Source: Dryococelus australis
Taxonomy: Eukaryota > Arthropoda > Insecta > Phasmatodea > Phasmatidae
Assembly: GCA_029891345.1 (NCBI GenBank)
Contig: CM056994.1
Location: forward strand, 60,853,251-60,917,250
Direction of reading: 5' to 3'
Length of the DNA stretch: 64,000 nt
Part shown: piece after piece, positions 11,518-24,251 of the stretch
Layout of the letters: each line of letters starts with the position of its first letter
How positions within the stretch are numbered: position 1 is the first letter of the stretch
Program-made: the position numbers and the translations under genes
The notes under the pieces: generated by a model
Databases searched by the model: none
The model's input: only the letters and a program-made list of their open reading frames with translations
What the model was told of the DNA's origin: nothing

Positions 11518-11531
11518 CGCGGATATTATAA
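11318..11531. repeat. (TA)n array ending in a perfect 82-bp palindrome
   Basis: A long TA-rich array occupies 11318-11449. The last 82 bp (11450-11531) form a perfect inverted repeat: TTATAATATCCGCGC at 11450-11464, (TA)26 at 11465-11516 and GCGCGGATATTATAA at 11517-11531. The GCGCGG arms fix the boundary and the whole could extrude as a cruciform. Confidence 0.9.
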
Positions 11532-11744
11532 CTGAGCATAGTATAATTGTACGTATAAACTTTTTTTAAATACAGTTAAAAAAAAAACAATTAAATCTTG
11601 TAAACTTACTTAATTCAACTATGTATTGAAAACTATTTCGTTTAAAATTAAATATGAATGATAGCGCAAAGTACATTGATATGCTATGCAGTACTTTCGA
11701 GAGCTTTATATGTTACAGTTAGGGTGTAATCAGGAGATTGCGAA

Positions 11745-12880
11745 GACCAGTGGCGGCTGGTGACATTTGAAACTGGGAGGGCTGTAACGATCCTAACTCA
11801 TATAATTACAAATATCATTTTTTTAAATAGGCAAAGTGATAAATATATTGCGTACGACAGGCTAAAGTAAGTGTAGCTTATGTAACTAAATACAAAAAAT
11901 AAGTGTGGTTGTTTGAAGATAAATGTATCATCGCCCGATTTGTAATGGTCTGTGGCCCCTGGTTCAGATCTAATCGCTACCACAGGTATGTATTTGTTTT
12001 AAGTTTGTTTAGGTTATATGCCTTCCAACCAGTACCTACATGGTGTGGTACATTACACGAAACGACGAGAGATAACATAATAATACTAATTCTACCATAT
12101 TAATGATGATAATAACTTAAATATACTAAAACCAATATTTTTAAAACCAAATATTAATTTACATAGCCTACAGTACATACAAAATTCATATCAAATTTAA
12201 ATTAGATTATGAAAGTGGCATATCTTAATTAATATATTAGTAAAAAAAAAATCCATTCGTCAACCTGTACGCGCTATCTAACTGGCGATGTATATTCACC
12301 TTACCAAGCAATGAAAATTTTATGGCATTTTTTATATGTTGCGAACATGATTTCTGTCTTTTAACTTTGTCTCCCAAATGTTTTAAATATTTTACCCCAT
12401 TGACAGTCCACGCAAGATCATTAGGTTTCATTAGCAAAAAAAAATTAAACTAAACAAAACATTTCCAACTATACACCCGCATAGCCAGTCCGCGAAATTG
12501 TATGTACTTAAGTCGAATTTTCTCCTATACGAACTATTTACTACCTTGACTTTATTGTTGAATTATATTTAACTGTGGCCTTGCTGGTCCCAGATTCTGT
12601 AGCTCTAGTTTATTCTTGTAATTGAAAATCTTTGTCGTAATAAGGTTTAAAGTGTTACTTGCAGAATTAACAATCATTTACAAGTTTACACAACACGACA
12701 TTAACAACAATTCAATTTAATTTATGTACTTTTTAATATATTCTGGAGTACCAAGTCTGACAATTAAAGTTCTGTATTTAAAAAAGGCTTTAAATTCTTA
12801 TGCCATGTACGTTTACCATATGTTAATATAAACATTGTCTTCCTATTCTGGTATAAGTGAGTGAAGTCTCCATGGCAAGG
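11745..12880. other. No gene seen; possible transposon end at 11750
   Basis: CAGTGGCGGCTGGTGACATT at about 11750 resembles the CAGTGGCG-type ends common among insect DNA transposons, but I found no matching right end. The open frame at 12237-12437 (-) has no recognisable domain. Confidence 0.25.
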
Positions 12881-12882
12881 TT

Positions 12883-13106
12883 GTAAGCTGTTCACGGTAG
12901 GCCTGGTTACTTTTTCCTTTGAGACAGTTTATCCTTTAAACACATTTTAAAATAAATATTATCATGTAAGTAATAATAAGCACAGCGTGTATATTCCACC
13001 GCACTCGGAAGTTAATTACTGTGGCTAAAGTAAAGCATACTTATTGACTATTATTCCAAATGAGAGGGCTTTCAAAAGAGTTCACTTTACCGTGAATGGT
13101 CTTTAT
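12883..13106. mobile_element. MITE M1, copy 3 (degraded left TIR)
   Basis: Left end TGTAAGCTGTTCACGGTAGG has lost part of the TIR; right end CAAAAGAGTTCACTTTACCG then TGAATGGTCTTTA. The interior shares AAGTAATAATAAGCACAGCG and TATATTCCACCGCACTCGGA with the copies at 31708 and 41720. Confidence 0.75.
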
Positions 13107-15290
13107 TAATGCTTTGCTTTGGCATTGATAAAACTGGAAAATGTAAGCGAAAGCGCAAGGTATTCATGGTAACCAGCAATTTATTTCGATTTTAAGCCAA
13201 GCGTAACCTTTCAGTATGTTTTTCTAATCTTTATCTTTACCTTTACTTTACATGGCGATGGTGAATATCATGCATCCACACATATCCATTCTTTCTTTCT
13301 GACAGTTACAATAACTTATTCGTACTTCGTGGAAGCAAATGAAAGCACCCACAGTTGAAATAACATCTATGCGAATAGAGAAGTACCAAAATGGTGTGTT
13401 TGCAATGTCAACAACCGTCTTCAATAGAAAGTCCAATCGATGAATTAGCCCCGTTTCCAAATAAAAGAAAGGCTTTTGAGATCGCCTCCCTGTCTGTGTA
13501 TGTCAATATGTGTTCTAAAATTTTTGAGTAGCTGAGAAAATTTCACGGAATTTGTACACACACACCTGCTAGTAAGGACATCTTACTTTTATTATTTTTA
13601 CTAACCAATTTTTAGACCTATGAGAGAGTAGATGATTTATCTACCTGAATTGTAAATAAATTCACTGGTAATCCAAAGTTCCAGTTAAGATCCTTTATAT
13701 AAATTTGCGACAAGTAGTGAACACTGTCTGGTTTATTAAAAACAAGTGTCTGTGATAAAATTTCAACGTTTTATCACTATGTTAATTCCTAAATGTGACA
13801 TACCTGTGCCACGACCTATTCAAGTGCAAAAAAGTAAGCTATAAGTTTTTCTCACAAATTCTGTTTTTTTTTTTTTTTTTTTTGCCTGATTACGAGTATT
13901 TTTGGGAGTGTTTGATAAGTGAACATGTATTTAGTTGAAATACAAGTTATCTAATTTTACCTTACAAATAATAGGCTGCCACCTCATGTCACCAGCATGT
14001 ATACTACAAATACACCCTTTTAACAAATACAACTTCAGTGAGTAAATATCTTCACAACAATCTTGTTTATTGAAACTATTCGTAGGACAAGTAAATACAT
14101 AAAATGGTAATATTATATGTACCCGATAACTTTATTTCTGAAACACTTATACAATTTATATTTGCTAGCATATTGTCTTTACTTCGCCACAGTAAAATAC
14201 AGCTTAAATAACCAAATTAAAGAAGTTTAATATAATATGAAACGAACATGAAATTGAGAATTTAAAACAAAATAATCACACATCGATAAATTTTCGGTGT
14301 AGTACTCACTGGAAGCAGTTCTCATCTGCCCGTTTAAATAAACATAAAATTATTGCCTCAAATTATGTTTCAGAACATTTTACCTGCAATCAGAGTATAA
14401 CTATGGGGCGGTAAAGTTAATCATTAAAAAATTTATTCATGATTGACATTTGCACTTTCAAAAAAATACTTACTGAAATTTGCGACTCATGGAGTGCTAC
14501 ATAGTTTTAGTCATTTCCTATCTGTGCCATCGCAAGGTAAGATTTATTAACAAATCGAACACGCATAAGCATCCGAAAAAAATTATATCTACATGAGATT
14601 ACAATTGTGTTGCACCACGACGAACTTCATACAGAATGATATACACAACAGTATTACACAACAATGCATATATAACCGTACATTGTTTTACATTACCAAG
14701 CACATGAACGAAAGAAAAAATAACGATATTCAAAATTTCCATACAATGCAGTGTGAGCATTATTTAGTGTTATCGGTCATAGGCGCAGTGCTCATTTGTA
14801 ACACCTTGATTTAATTGTTCAGTTAATTCACTTAAAATATCGAAAAATGGTATGAATATATTACCAGAATGACTTTTGAATGCAAAATCATTTCCAATTA
14901 GGTTATAGACATAGAAAGTAACTACCATTACACATACGCTAACTACGCGCCAACGCTCAATTTTTCATTTGACCTAAACAGTTATGGCACGTTACTTGAT
15001 TGCTGATGTCACAATTTGCGTGGGTCATGGCACACACAAACATACAACATTGCCGTGAGTGTAACACATGACTTCAAATTTTAAGGTGACATGTTAATTA
15101 GACTAATTTATGTGCGTTGCTAAACTGCTTCCCGACGAAAGAGACAGGCATGTGGTTATGGCCAGCGAATGGACGCAATAAGGTGCAATGAAGATGAAGG
15201 TGGAATGGAAATTGGGAGGAAATCGGCGTACCCTGAGGAAAGGCATTACACATACGACGTCGACAAAACATCGCACAACTAAAAACCCCC
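13107..15290. other. No gene seen
   Basis: About 2.2 kb of AT-rich DNA with a T tract at about 13863-13883. Short open frames lack recognisable motifs. Confidence 0.45.
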
Positions 15291-15297
15291 AATCAGA

Positions 15298-15375
15298 CGT
15301 GACCTGGGATTGAACCAGGCACTCAAATGGTGGGAACATAATGATCAACTGAGCTAGCCACGTACACACTCTTGT
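15298..15375 (-). mobile_element. tRNA-like SINE head
   Basis: On the reverse strand TAGCTCAGTTG (A-box consensus) is followed about 30 bases later by GGTTCAATCCC (B-box consensus) within a perfect five-pair T-stem (CCTGG/CCAGG). The D-arm, anticodon arm and acceptor do not fold into a complete cloverleaf, so I call it a SINE or tRNA-derived relic rather than a tRNA gene. Confidence 0.55.
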
Positions 15376-15399
15376 ATGCATACTGGCAGATTAAGTATC

Positions 15400-18300
15400 T
15401 TCTGTTTTATTTTTGTATGTTTCTTGTTCTTCTGAGCGACAGATATGTACTCCGGTTCTCTGATTTGCAATCCTCGAGGACGACATGGATCTGCAAGCTC
15501 AGGAAGTAAACATTGAATGTAGAAACGCACAAGTTTATGCTCCATTTTTTGGTACCAGAAGTTATCATCCCTATTTATTCTCTCGATGCTCATGCCCTTT
15601 GGCGTTCACAGAACAAAATCACACCATTTTCTCCGAGTTATGTGAAGCTGGCCCTGAACTTGGAAATAATAATTATGCTTTTGTTTCAATTGCAGACCTT
15701 TATCTGATGGAGAGGAACGAAAATATTTTATTTCAGTTGCAGCTTCAAGTGGGGCGATATTTCTAGACGATTATTGACATTTATCTTTTAGCACGCCATC
15801 CTCTCCAACAATGCCATCTGGTGAAGTGGCAGTAAAACTGTGCTCGGAGTCAACAAAAAGTCCAAATCTCTGGTCTTCCTTTCTCTCTTACTGTTCGTAC
15901 TGACGTATCGCTACAGCTTCGTTTACAAATCCATTCAGTATAGCTGAAGTCTGTATAGGTTTATCGTACATGACTGACTCAACACACGAAAGACAGGAAG
16001 TCACCTCTTTCATCTTGCACACTCTTCCAAAGAATGAAGCAGTGAGCCTTTTCCATTGTTCTTCAAGCCACAAAGAACTACTGATATGGATTCAAGTCTG
16101 TTCTTATAGTTTTTTCCTTTCACTCTCTGTCAAGTTGGTACTTTTTAAAGTATATTCCGTCAGACGTTCTAATTCAATACCTATGGCTCCAGGTTGATCA
16201 GCCGATGACCCACAATTCTTGTCTCCTTGAGGCTTCGGAATTTCACGAATTCTGGATTTTGTTTGAGTCATGCTTAGTCTTCTTTTGCATGCGGATTGCT
16301 GCTTTCCCCGTTTCTTCATTAATTTTTTGATGGTATCGTTTGGGCTACGACCAGTGGTAGCTCTTATTGCATGCCCATGTAACTTATGGTGCAACTGGAA
16401 TCTGAGATCGGCACCGGATATTATCTGTGTGTAGGAACCTTGCTGCGACTGGTTGAACTGTTTCCCGCCACTGAACCTAGCTACTAAAGACATGAAATTT
16501 TCAAAATGATAGCTGGTCAGATCCATTACAAGAGCATGCACTTTTGCTGCTACACGGTCAACAGCTCACCTTATTCCCACCAACAAATCAGCAGGAATCT
16601 CATAAAGGCTACAGGGCTCCATAAGAACTCCACTTCTTGAGCATGTATCAATGTGATCGCCAAAAGTATTATTTACGATGTTTCGTAAGCATTTCTTTAT
16701 TCCCTGTCTTTTTATTGATACAGCCTCTTACATATCGGGTCAGGGAATTTATCTTTGAATTACTAAGATGTTTACCCGTAACACCTTTTGACAATACGTA
16801 AAGATGTTTTTTGAGGTTTTCCACAACATGGTTTGCACATTCAATTTTCTCGACAAATCTTCCATACAAAACATTACTCAATATCGAGACATGTACATTG
16901 GAATCTTCATCCTCCACGAACTTTAGGAATCTCAATTTGTAGACGTCATCACAAAATCTAAAGCCTTCTACAATTATGTCGGCCTCCATCGCTGTTGATG
17001 ACCCTGTCAAATTATGGAAACCCAAGTGCTTAGGTGTGTTATTGCCCACAAGCTATGCTCGCGCACATACAGCTCAGTATTTATTCTTGACACCTAAGAA
17101 TACTATTTTCTTGGATTACAAGCCTATTATAACTGCACAGCGAGATTTTGCTGAATAGCGATGTCCGTACGATCTTTGGCTCCAGCCACCATCAACAATG
17201 GCTGTTGTACACGTGTATTCTTATCATGTTCAACCCCTACATGACCACTTGCACAGGGCAGCTCTATTTCTTCATTTGCAGCACTATCTAACTTTTTCTG
17301 AAGAATGCATTTCCACATATTGCCTACTTTCTCTTCATGGGCTGAAAACATTCCTTGCTCATGCTTGATATTTCAGAAACCGAACAAATTTCATCCAGCT
17401 GTGCGTGTCATATACCTACAGACAAACATCCCCACACCACCTCATCATTCAAGTCCAAGTAATTTTGATGATTCTTATATTTGACCTTGTTTTGCCGACC
17501 GACTGGTAGTTTTGTTAGAGAAATTGACTGGAATTCGTACTTCTCTTGACAATGTGGGCAAGAAATTTTGAAATTTGTGATAAGTTCGTAATCCTTGATA
17601 TTCTTCAGGCGAAATGATCCGCAAGACTTCACTGGACACCTACAAAAATGGTTAACATTACTGAGATGGTATTATAAGTTAATAACTGTTGACCAAATAT
17701 ACGTTTCTTTCTTGGACAATATTTAGGTATATTAAAAATTAAATTTGAGTACAGATGAAATAAGAGCAACTGCTTCTCTTGAGAATTTTATGTCAATTTC
17801 GTAGAACTATGATTTAATAAATCATGATTACACAAAATTATTAATTCATCACATTTAAGAAGTTAAAATTTGTTGTGAAAATGAGCATAGAAACTTTCTA
17901 AGAGGTCGTTTGCTGACACGCATTCCTTTACAGACGTTTCTTGTGTCTGTATGCTCTATAACAACTTAGTTTGACCAAACAATTTACTCACAAGTAATCT
18001 TCAAACCTAGTCAAGTACATTAACTGACATGAAAATTCGATTCCGAGATCATATCATGTGAAACTGCACATCGTAATTCTGCTCTACTGATCCTTTTTTT
18101 ATTTTTTTTTTGGTAGTTGCATGCAGAAGTAGTAAACTTAATACGCCAATTCATTCCGGTTGAGAATTTTTTGACACATTTGCTGGAAGGAATCACATAT
18201 GCCAAATTTGTTTTACGCTGGACACATATTGAAAATTCTATAGTTTTATAGCTATTTTTTTTTTTGGCAAACTGTGTTGTAAAATAGATCTCGCTTCCAA

Positions 18301-18858
18301 TGAAATAAATGTTAGGAATCCTCACTTGTAAGAAAAAATTCGCCTGAATATATTTAAAATCATGAACCATTGTTTCTTTGTTTACACAAATAATGACTAG
18401 CTATGAAAGTTTGGACATTCACCATTGCAATGAAAAATGTACAAAAATCTACTAGCAATTGAACCCCATTGCACTATTCAGGGCGATCTTAGTAACCGAA
18501 GAACTAAGGCAACTCTAAAGATAGTTCCATTAGTTGATACTCCTGAAATAATAATGTATAATATATTTGTTGGAAACTGGTTTGATAAAAAGATAAGGAG
18601 CTTTATTACCTGTGCCTCTCCAACATGCAGCAATGTCTCACGAAGTGTCGTATGTTTACTATCCTTCTGCCTTTGAGCTGCGCCGTACCGGAATCATTCT
18701 CTGGTGGTAAGGGATCGGTTTCTGTAACTAATGGAGGCCAGTCTTCCATCAACTCCATAATTTGCAGTAATGTTAGGGAAACGGGCATTGCGGGCCACTC
18801 TTCATTCGCATCAGGTCTGAAACAATCATCCGCCCTGACAGATTGCTTGGGGAATTAA
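15400..18858 (-). pseudogene. Decayed gene: Mutator-like transposase domain plus YqaJ-type nuclease domain
   Basis: Reverse strand, read leftwards. Exon 1 (18834-18610) includes LKGRRIVNIRHF, resembling the start of insect proteins with a Mutator-like transposase domain. After the intron, exon 2 gives CPVKSCGSF and SCPHCQEKYEF (zinc-ligand cysteines), DEVVWGCLSVG, EEKVGNMWKCIL, DGGWSQRSYGHRYSAKS, SSTAMEADIIVEGF, KFVEDEDSNVH and KIECANHVV, the core conserved blocks of that domain. Next come FSGGKQFNQSQQGSY and SPNDTIKKLMKKR (16.5-16.3 kb). At 16.07-15.8 kb, KRLTASFFGRVCKM, then DSEHSFTATSPDGIVG and KDKC match the YqaJ/lambda-exonuclease-like fold. The C-terminal part carries FYIQCLLPELADP (15.5 kb). 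Breaks include an in-frame TGA near 17405, a frameshift near 17350, stops near 17115, 17060 and 16665, and frame changes below 15.8 kb. It is clearly a relic. Family memory, not a search, supports the domain names. Confidence 0.8.
17640..18609 (-). other. Inferred intron of the Mutator/YqaJ gene
   Basis: Donor CACAG|GTAATAAAG is at 18610/18609 and acceptor TTTTTGTAG|GTGTCC ends at 17640. Joining them keeps the frame: AG from exon 1 plus G from exon 2 gives arginine, followed at once by the CPVKSC zinc-ligand block. The intron is 970 bases. An open frame inside it (18020-18370) matches nothing I know and is probably chance. Confidence 0.65.
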
Positions 18859-19242
18859 AATATTATATTATAGTCACAGTTTATGTGTTGAAACTTAACT
18901 AGGTGTTAAAAGTGAGGTATCATTCATTTCTTGGATGCACTTTCGTTTCATTGCAGTGCAAACCGCCCTAAAAAAAAATGGTATACAACTGTATGAAAAA
19001 TACTTCTAAAGCTTTTAATGTTACTGCCATAACAAGTCATTGTTCAAACGACTTCTCAACATGCAAAATAAGTCTTTTCTACTAGGCCACGAAAACAGAT
19101 ACACCCAAAATAATAATCAGTGAATAGTGACTAATTACCAGTGAATGTTCACTGATTAGAAATGGCTCTAACGCGAATCTGCAGTCAAGTGGTGCACCCA
19201 GGATGTTGCCTTGGGAGGGTTGAGGAAAGGGTGGACTAGTTG

Positions 19243-19470
19243 AAGATTTGTATTTTGCTAGCCAGTAAAAAAAAAAAAATTAACATGTTATATATTTACA
19301 TATACATATATATATGTATATATATACATAAAACAGCCATAACAATTTAATTTTTTTTCTGGCTATATATATAGTTGATTTGTATTTTGCTAGCCAGCTA
19401 AAAAAATTAAACTTATATATATATAATATATATCAGCCATAACAGTATTTTTAGCTATATATATATATAC
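19243..19470. repeat. Two-unit tandem repeat with TA/CA microsatellites
   Basis: Two units each begin GATTTGTATTTTGCTAGCCA (19243 and about 19376) and each ends with CAGCCATAACA followed by a T-rich stretch and GGCTATATATA or AGCTATATATA. TA tracts separate the blocks, and CATACA/TATACA-type repeats continue to about 19530. A hAT-like end (AGTGGTGCACCCAGGA) lies upstream at about 19188. Confidence 0.6.
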
Positions 19471-19974
19471 ATACATACACACATACAGGCATATATACAT
19501 ACATGCACACATATATACATATAAATATTTATATTACGGAACCACAAGCAAACATATGTAAATACAATTAATTAGTAATTTTTATGCATTTTTATTTTTT
19601 GAATGTGGTGTCTGGCGCGAGGGGGGGGGGGTGGCCTCTTCAGCAACAGTGCCCAGTGCAATAAATGAAGTGTTTGAATCAGTGGGGAATCATTCTAGCA
19701 ATTTTTTGACTACAAAAAATAATGTAAAATGTATTTCCATCCCGTTTGGCAAACAAATACTATCAAAATATGCTACCATGAGGTAAAATTAGAATTTTAA
19801 CATACAAGAAAGTGCAGTGAAATATATTTATTTGAACCCTGATACCACTGACCAAATGGCTTGACGGCAGGTTTTTCCTATGTGACTTTATTTCTCTCAA
19901 CAGACTTGATCTCAGTAATTACTGCGACAAGCTGTGACCCATGCGGACACCACAAATTAGCTCCCATGCCCATT

Positions 19975-20065
19975 CCCATTCCGGGACTCCATCCCAGAGC
20001 CTTACGAATGCTGGGCGGGCGCTCATAGCTGAGCGCTTATCCGACTACGCCACGAAGGCCATCTA
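19975..20065 (-). mobile_element. tRNA-like SINE head
   Basis: Reverse strand TGGCGTAGTCG (20052-20042) is a perfect A-box match. GGATGGAGTCC (19994-19984) is a B-box-like match at tRNA spacing. The sequence GGCCTTCGTGGCGTAGTCGG is like heads of arthropod SINEs. It lacks a complete cloverleaf. Confidence 0.5.
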
Positions 20066-20069
20066 CTAC

Positions 20070-23000
20070 ACGACCCTTCCATGATGCTGAAATGAGCCCA
20101 TAATAAGGATATTACTTATTTGATGCGGCGAACAAGTTTTTTACGGGAGTGTTTTAGAAAAATTAGGACCATTCCTGTTTCAGTTGCCACAACGTAAAAA
20201 ATCACGCATTCGACATGACAGAGAACTACTTTTCATCGGGCGGTTCAGCGACCCGTGTATACGTCAAAACATACGAAGGGAAGAACAGTGACTTTTTTCA
20301 AAGGTTCATTTCAAACCATATAAAGAAAATTACACAGGCACGAAGATGTAAACGATCACAAGGAAGGCCGACTGCTATTGTTAAAACTTGTGTAATTTTA
20401 TATTTCCTCTTGCAGATCAAATAGTTATTTTCAAATGGCTGAAAGATTAGTAGTACTTAGAAACGTCCTTGTCTTAGGAAATTTCACTAGTTTAATCGTC
20501 AACGTAACAGTTTTGTCGGTAGAAATCTCCCTTCTTATGCTGCAATTAGCGAGAATTCAATTTCAGTTTTGAATGCACCGCTACGTTGTAATACTAAAAC
20601 AAAACGGTACTCGAAAAATAAAGTGGAGCTAGTGTGACTGTTAGGAATGTCGTGGTATACTTCAGGGGTCGAAATTACTGCCAAACTCAAACTTGATATC
20701 GATGTAGCGAGTGATTACAAATAAAGTTTCCGCAAAATGTATTCGACGTTACAGAAACATACATTTTACTTTATCCATCATATTATTATTGTATATCTTC
20801 GAAATATAATATTTTTGACATATAGACACTTACTGGGAATACTCTGCTATCTGCCCTACTTAAAAAAAAACTAATAAAATTAAAAAAATAGAAAAGGAAT
20901 GTTGCTATTACATAGAAAATAGTACTTAGAATTCTTTTGGTAAATTATTATAGAAAACGCCTCATTCTCGGTATATTTTGTTTAGGGTGTGCGGTTATCG
21001 ATTAGTCTCCCTTATCGATTAAAATGGTCCCATGGACACAAGTGTAAATCACATAAAACTAAAATAACAATAATAAAGAAAGGGAAACATTTACTAATAA
21101 CAAAAATGTAGTTGTTAATAGACTACAAAAAATGGCGGTAACGTGTGTATTACAAATTATTTAAAAGATCCAGTATTAAAACAAATTCATGTTGTACATC
21201 CTCACACGCATTCACAGTTTCAAATGATACATATGGCAGTAATGTGTGATTTATAAAGGCATTCAGTCAACTAATTATATATTATTAGGGTCAGACACTG
21301 AAAGGAAATGTGCTAACGACCTCAGGGTTTTTAGTTCTGTCAGTAGAATTGTCCAAGCTTTGTACCTGAATAAAAGCAAATCGTGATGTACAATATCACA
21401 CAATAAAACAATGAGATTTGTAGAAAAATCTGACAACCGTAAGGGTTCGTACAATATTTTATAGATTGTGAATGGGCGGGGCGAAAATATTTTAGCGTTT
21501 GTGAACAATTTAACTGTACAGCCCTCAGTATGCCAGGAAAAATAACTAATTTTACGTAATCATGATTTTGCTTCGTGAGCGAGGTTTGTTCAGTGTTAAT
21601 ACAACAAAAAATCATAAACCTTTATAGTTAATTATATTGTTACTGTCATAAAAAAATTTTGGGAAATACTTATTGAATTAGCTACAGTTAACTTACCTTA
21701 AATGCATTTTTCTTTTCCTACCGTCTCTTTTCAGTACACAAGAAATACCAAGTAGCAGAATTGATGTCACTGAAGCGTCCTTCCGTTTCCATCAACTGTT
21801 CAAGGCTGAGGTTGCTGAAAGTGGGCGCCAATCTGAGGCCTGAGGGAATGGTACTTTTCTGGCTCTGCCTTTGGTGTAGCTTGTAGTGAGCATGTCCTGG
21901 CAAGTGGAAACTGCTTTCCCGCGTTAGCCATAATTTTTCTCCTATCTCAACTACTAAGCCACTTTTCTACAGTTCCAAGAAGGTATTAGCATAGTTCGTT
22001 TCGCTAACGTATAGTTTCTGTCTCAGCTGGTTTGTCAGCTGAGAAAGTGTAAGCTGACAAAGTATAGAATTATTTCACCACATGGTCTCCAACTTTTAGA
22101 AGAAAAATACTGCATCAATCTTATCTCAGACACAGTTTGTGGAAAATACACGTAACTAGAGGCAAAGGAAATGTTTTAAAAGTTTCGTTTTAAAAGTGTT
22201 CCACTTACCATGGGTGGGCTATAAATTTTTTCTCATTGATTAAATCAAACAAGACAATAGTAAATTAAACACGACAAAATTACTGTAGTTGGAAGAAGCG
22301 AAAGAATACTTATTCAAACAACAAAACGAAAACTTGTGTCGATGTAGCAGTGACACAGGAAACATCTCTTGTCTGTATAATGCTCAAAGTATAGGCCTAA
22401 ACGAACACTTCTGCAAATATGAAAGAAATTAAAATTTTATTGCAGTTTATTTTTTCCAAGTGAATTACAAAAGGTATCAAGACACTTTTATACAGTCTAT
22501 GCCTGGAGCTGGATAATTTTTTATATTACATTTTTATTTTTTATTTTTTATTTTTTAATACACAATCTGTTCTTTTAAAATTTGTGCAGTAGCTCTTTTT
22601 CGGTTCAACAAATTATTACATGCAACTATCAAGAGCAAACCAAAATATTTGCTCGGTCTTGTAGTATATACACGGTTAATTGTTCTCGGTGCATCTATGA
22701 ACAAGGTCTAATGGTAATCGTGGTAGGCCGAATACTTGGTATCCTTCAGCACTAAAAAAATGATAGAAAAAACATTCATATGCTTTATTGTTATATGTGA
22801 ACGGCATAAAAACTTTAGGATTTACAAAAAACGATTCGTGTGTAAAACATATAGCATTTTATTGGCACGGGTCCAATTGTAGCATTATCATCTCATTCCT
22901 CTGAAAGCGACGGATTGTATCTAATACATCATTATTTATTTTCCTAACATCCACGTTCAACAAAATGTACTGGCAATTACATAAATTTTAATTACGGCCT
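20070..23000. other. No gene seen; isolated MITE end at 22185-22230
   Basis: Nearly 3 kb of AT-rich DNA. The only structure noticed is AAAAGTGTTCCACTTACCAT then GGGTGGGCTATA near 22195-22230, which resembles the right end of the M1/M2 MITEs without a matching left end. Open frames at 21275-21615 and 21718-21903 (-) lack recognisable motifs. Confidence 0.4.
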
Positions 23001-23106
23001 GGAAATAGTTTCGAATCGAGTTGTAATGAGCTGTGGCTCAGGAGTGTGGAATGTATTTTATAGTTTTACAGGCAGCACACCGGCTTCCTCTTTATTTTCG
23101 ACACTG

Positions 23107-23532
23107 TCAGTCATCCCTCCTCCCCCCTTTCCCAACCCAGCTCCTTGTAGGCTTTGCCTGTTCTTTCCTCCTTTCCAGTAACCAGCCCTTGGCAGCACAC
23201 GACCTAGATCCTTTTTCTTCAGACACTGAGCCGTATCGCTCCAACTGCGCTCCCTCGCCGAAGAGCGGAACTACCAGTATTAGCTTCTCTAGTAGATGGC
23301 TGAAAATGCCTTGGGGGATGCGTACAACAATGTTAGTTGATGTTTCCAGTAAACTTCTTGTCCAAATGATTTTTAAAAAATAATGAGTATGCACAATTAT
23401 ATTGCATGATTCTATGATTACATTTTGTGAAATCCTTTCTTCATTTGCTGTAAATAATTTTTTGATGTAGTAACCACACGATTGTCCCATAAGAAAAGCA
23501 TTGTAGAAAAACATTTCTGCTGTTGGAGTCAA
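23107..23532 (-). CDS. Uncertain 141-residue open frame
   Basis: One of the longer uninterrupted frames of the window. The N-terminal half contains a mixed hydrophobic stretch (ESCNIIVHTHYFLKIIWTR); the C-terminal half is charged and ends in basic, glycine-rich sequence. I recognise no domain, see no flanking splice signals that extend it, and the right half lies over a CT-rich tract that favours chance open frames. Most likely not a gene. Confidence 0.12.
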   Translation of the reverse strand: MTPTAEMFFYNAFLMGQSCGYYIKKLFTANEERISQNVIIESCNIIVHTHYFLKIIWTRSLLETSTNIVVRIPQGIFSHLLEKLILVVPLFGEGAQLERYGSVSEEKGSRSCAAKGWLLERRKEQAKPTRSWVGKGGRRDD

Positions 23533-24155
23533 ATGTTTAATATTACTGTACTATCTACTGTTTCAAAAAAGTTCAGACACAAAGGTGAATCCATATATGG
23601 CAAAATTATGGTTGGATTTCATTATCCACGGAGTGTTTACAGCGTAAAAAATTATATTCTAAAAGGGCGAAGAAAAACGCATCCATAGCCTTAAGGAAAA
23701 GTCCCAGTGTCTTGAAGTGTTATGCAATGTGACACCACAGTCACCCTACACCGAGCCTGAGGCTATACGATGTATATATATGGCATTAGACTGTGGGCAC
23801 ATAGTGCTTCGCAGGGTGTCGTATTAGTGTAACAGTGTGTATGTGTAATATGTATTGTACTGGGATGTACTGAAGAGCGGCGGTGTTGGCCACGTGCGTG
23901 TTAGTGCGCGCAGTTGTTACAGGTGTTCGCTGTGGGGTGGTTGGCGTTGAATTACTATGGTGGCCTGTGCGCCAGTAGCGATCTAGGCCACTTGTATCTA
24001 TGGGTTTGGTGGGGGTCGTAGTCCCCAAGGGCGCTAATCAGAGGGTTGTTTGTTTCAAGGTCCGTGGCATAGAACTTTTCTGCAATATCCTGAATTAGGC
24101 CACTTCAATCAGCTTAGGCTGGTGAAGCTCTGCATGCAATTCGTGTGTGTGTATG

Positions 24156-24251
24156 TATATATATATATATTATATGATATATATATGATATATATATATA
24201 TATTATATGATATATATATATTATATGATATATATTATATATATATATATC
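24156..24251. repeat. TA-rich microsatellite
   Basis: Runs of TATATA broken by TGATATATA and ATTATATGATA. It lies at the 3' end of the Jockey-like remnant, a common location for simple repeats grown from LINE tails. Confidence 0.85.

Noticed and set aside
15298-15375. Functional tRNA gene
   Set aside because: A and B boxes and the T-stem are good, but acceptor, D and anticodon stems do not pair.
18020-18370. 116-residue open frame (-)
   Set aside because: Falls inside the inferred intron of the Mutator/YqaJ gene and matches none of its conserved blocks.
19188-19640. hAT element starting AGTGGTGCACCCAGGA
   Set aside because: No inverted right end or 8-bp duplication found near the G tract at 19621; left only as a possible end.
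23107-23532. Conserved host protein
   Set aside because: No recognisable domain, CT-rich half, no splice context; kept only as a low-confidence entry.
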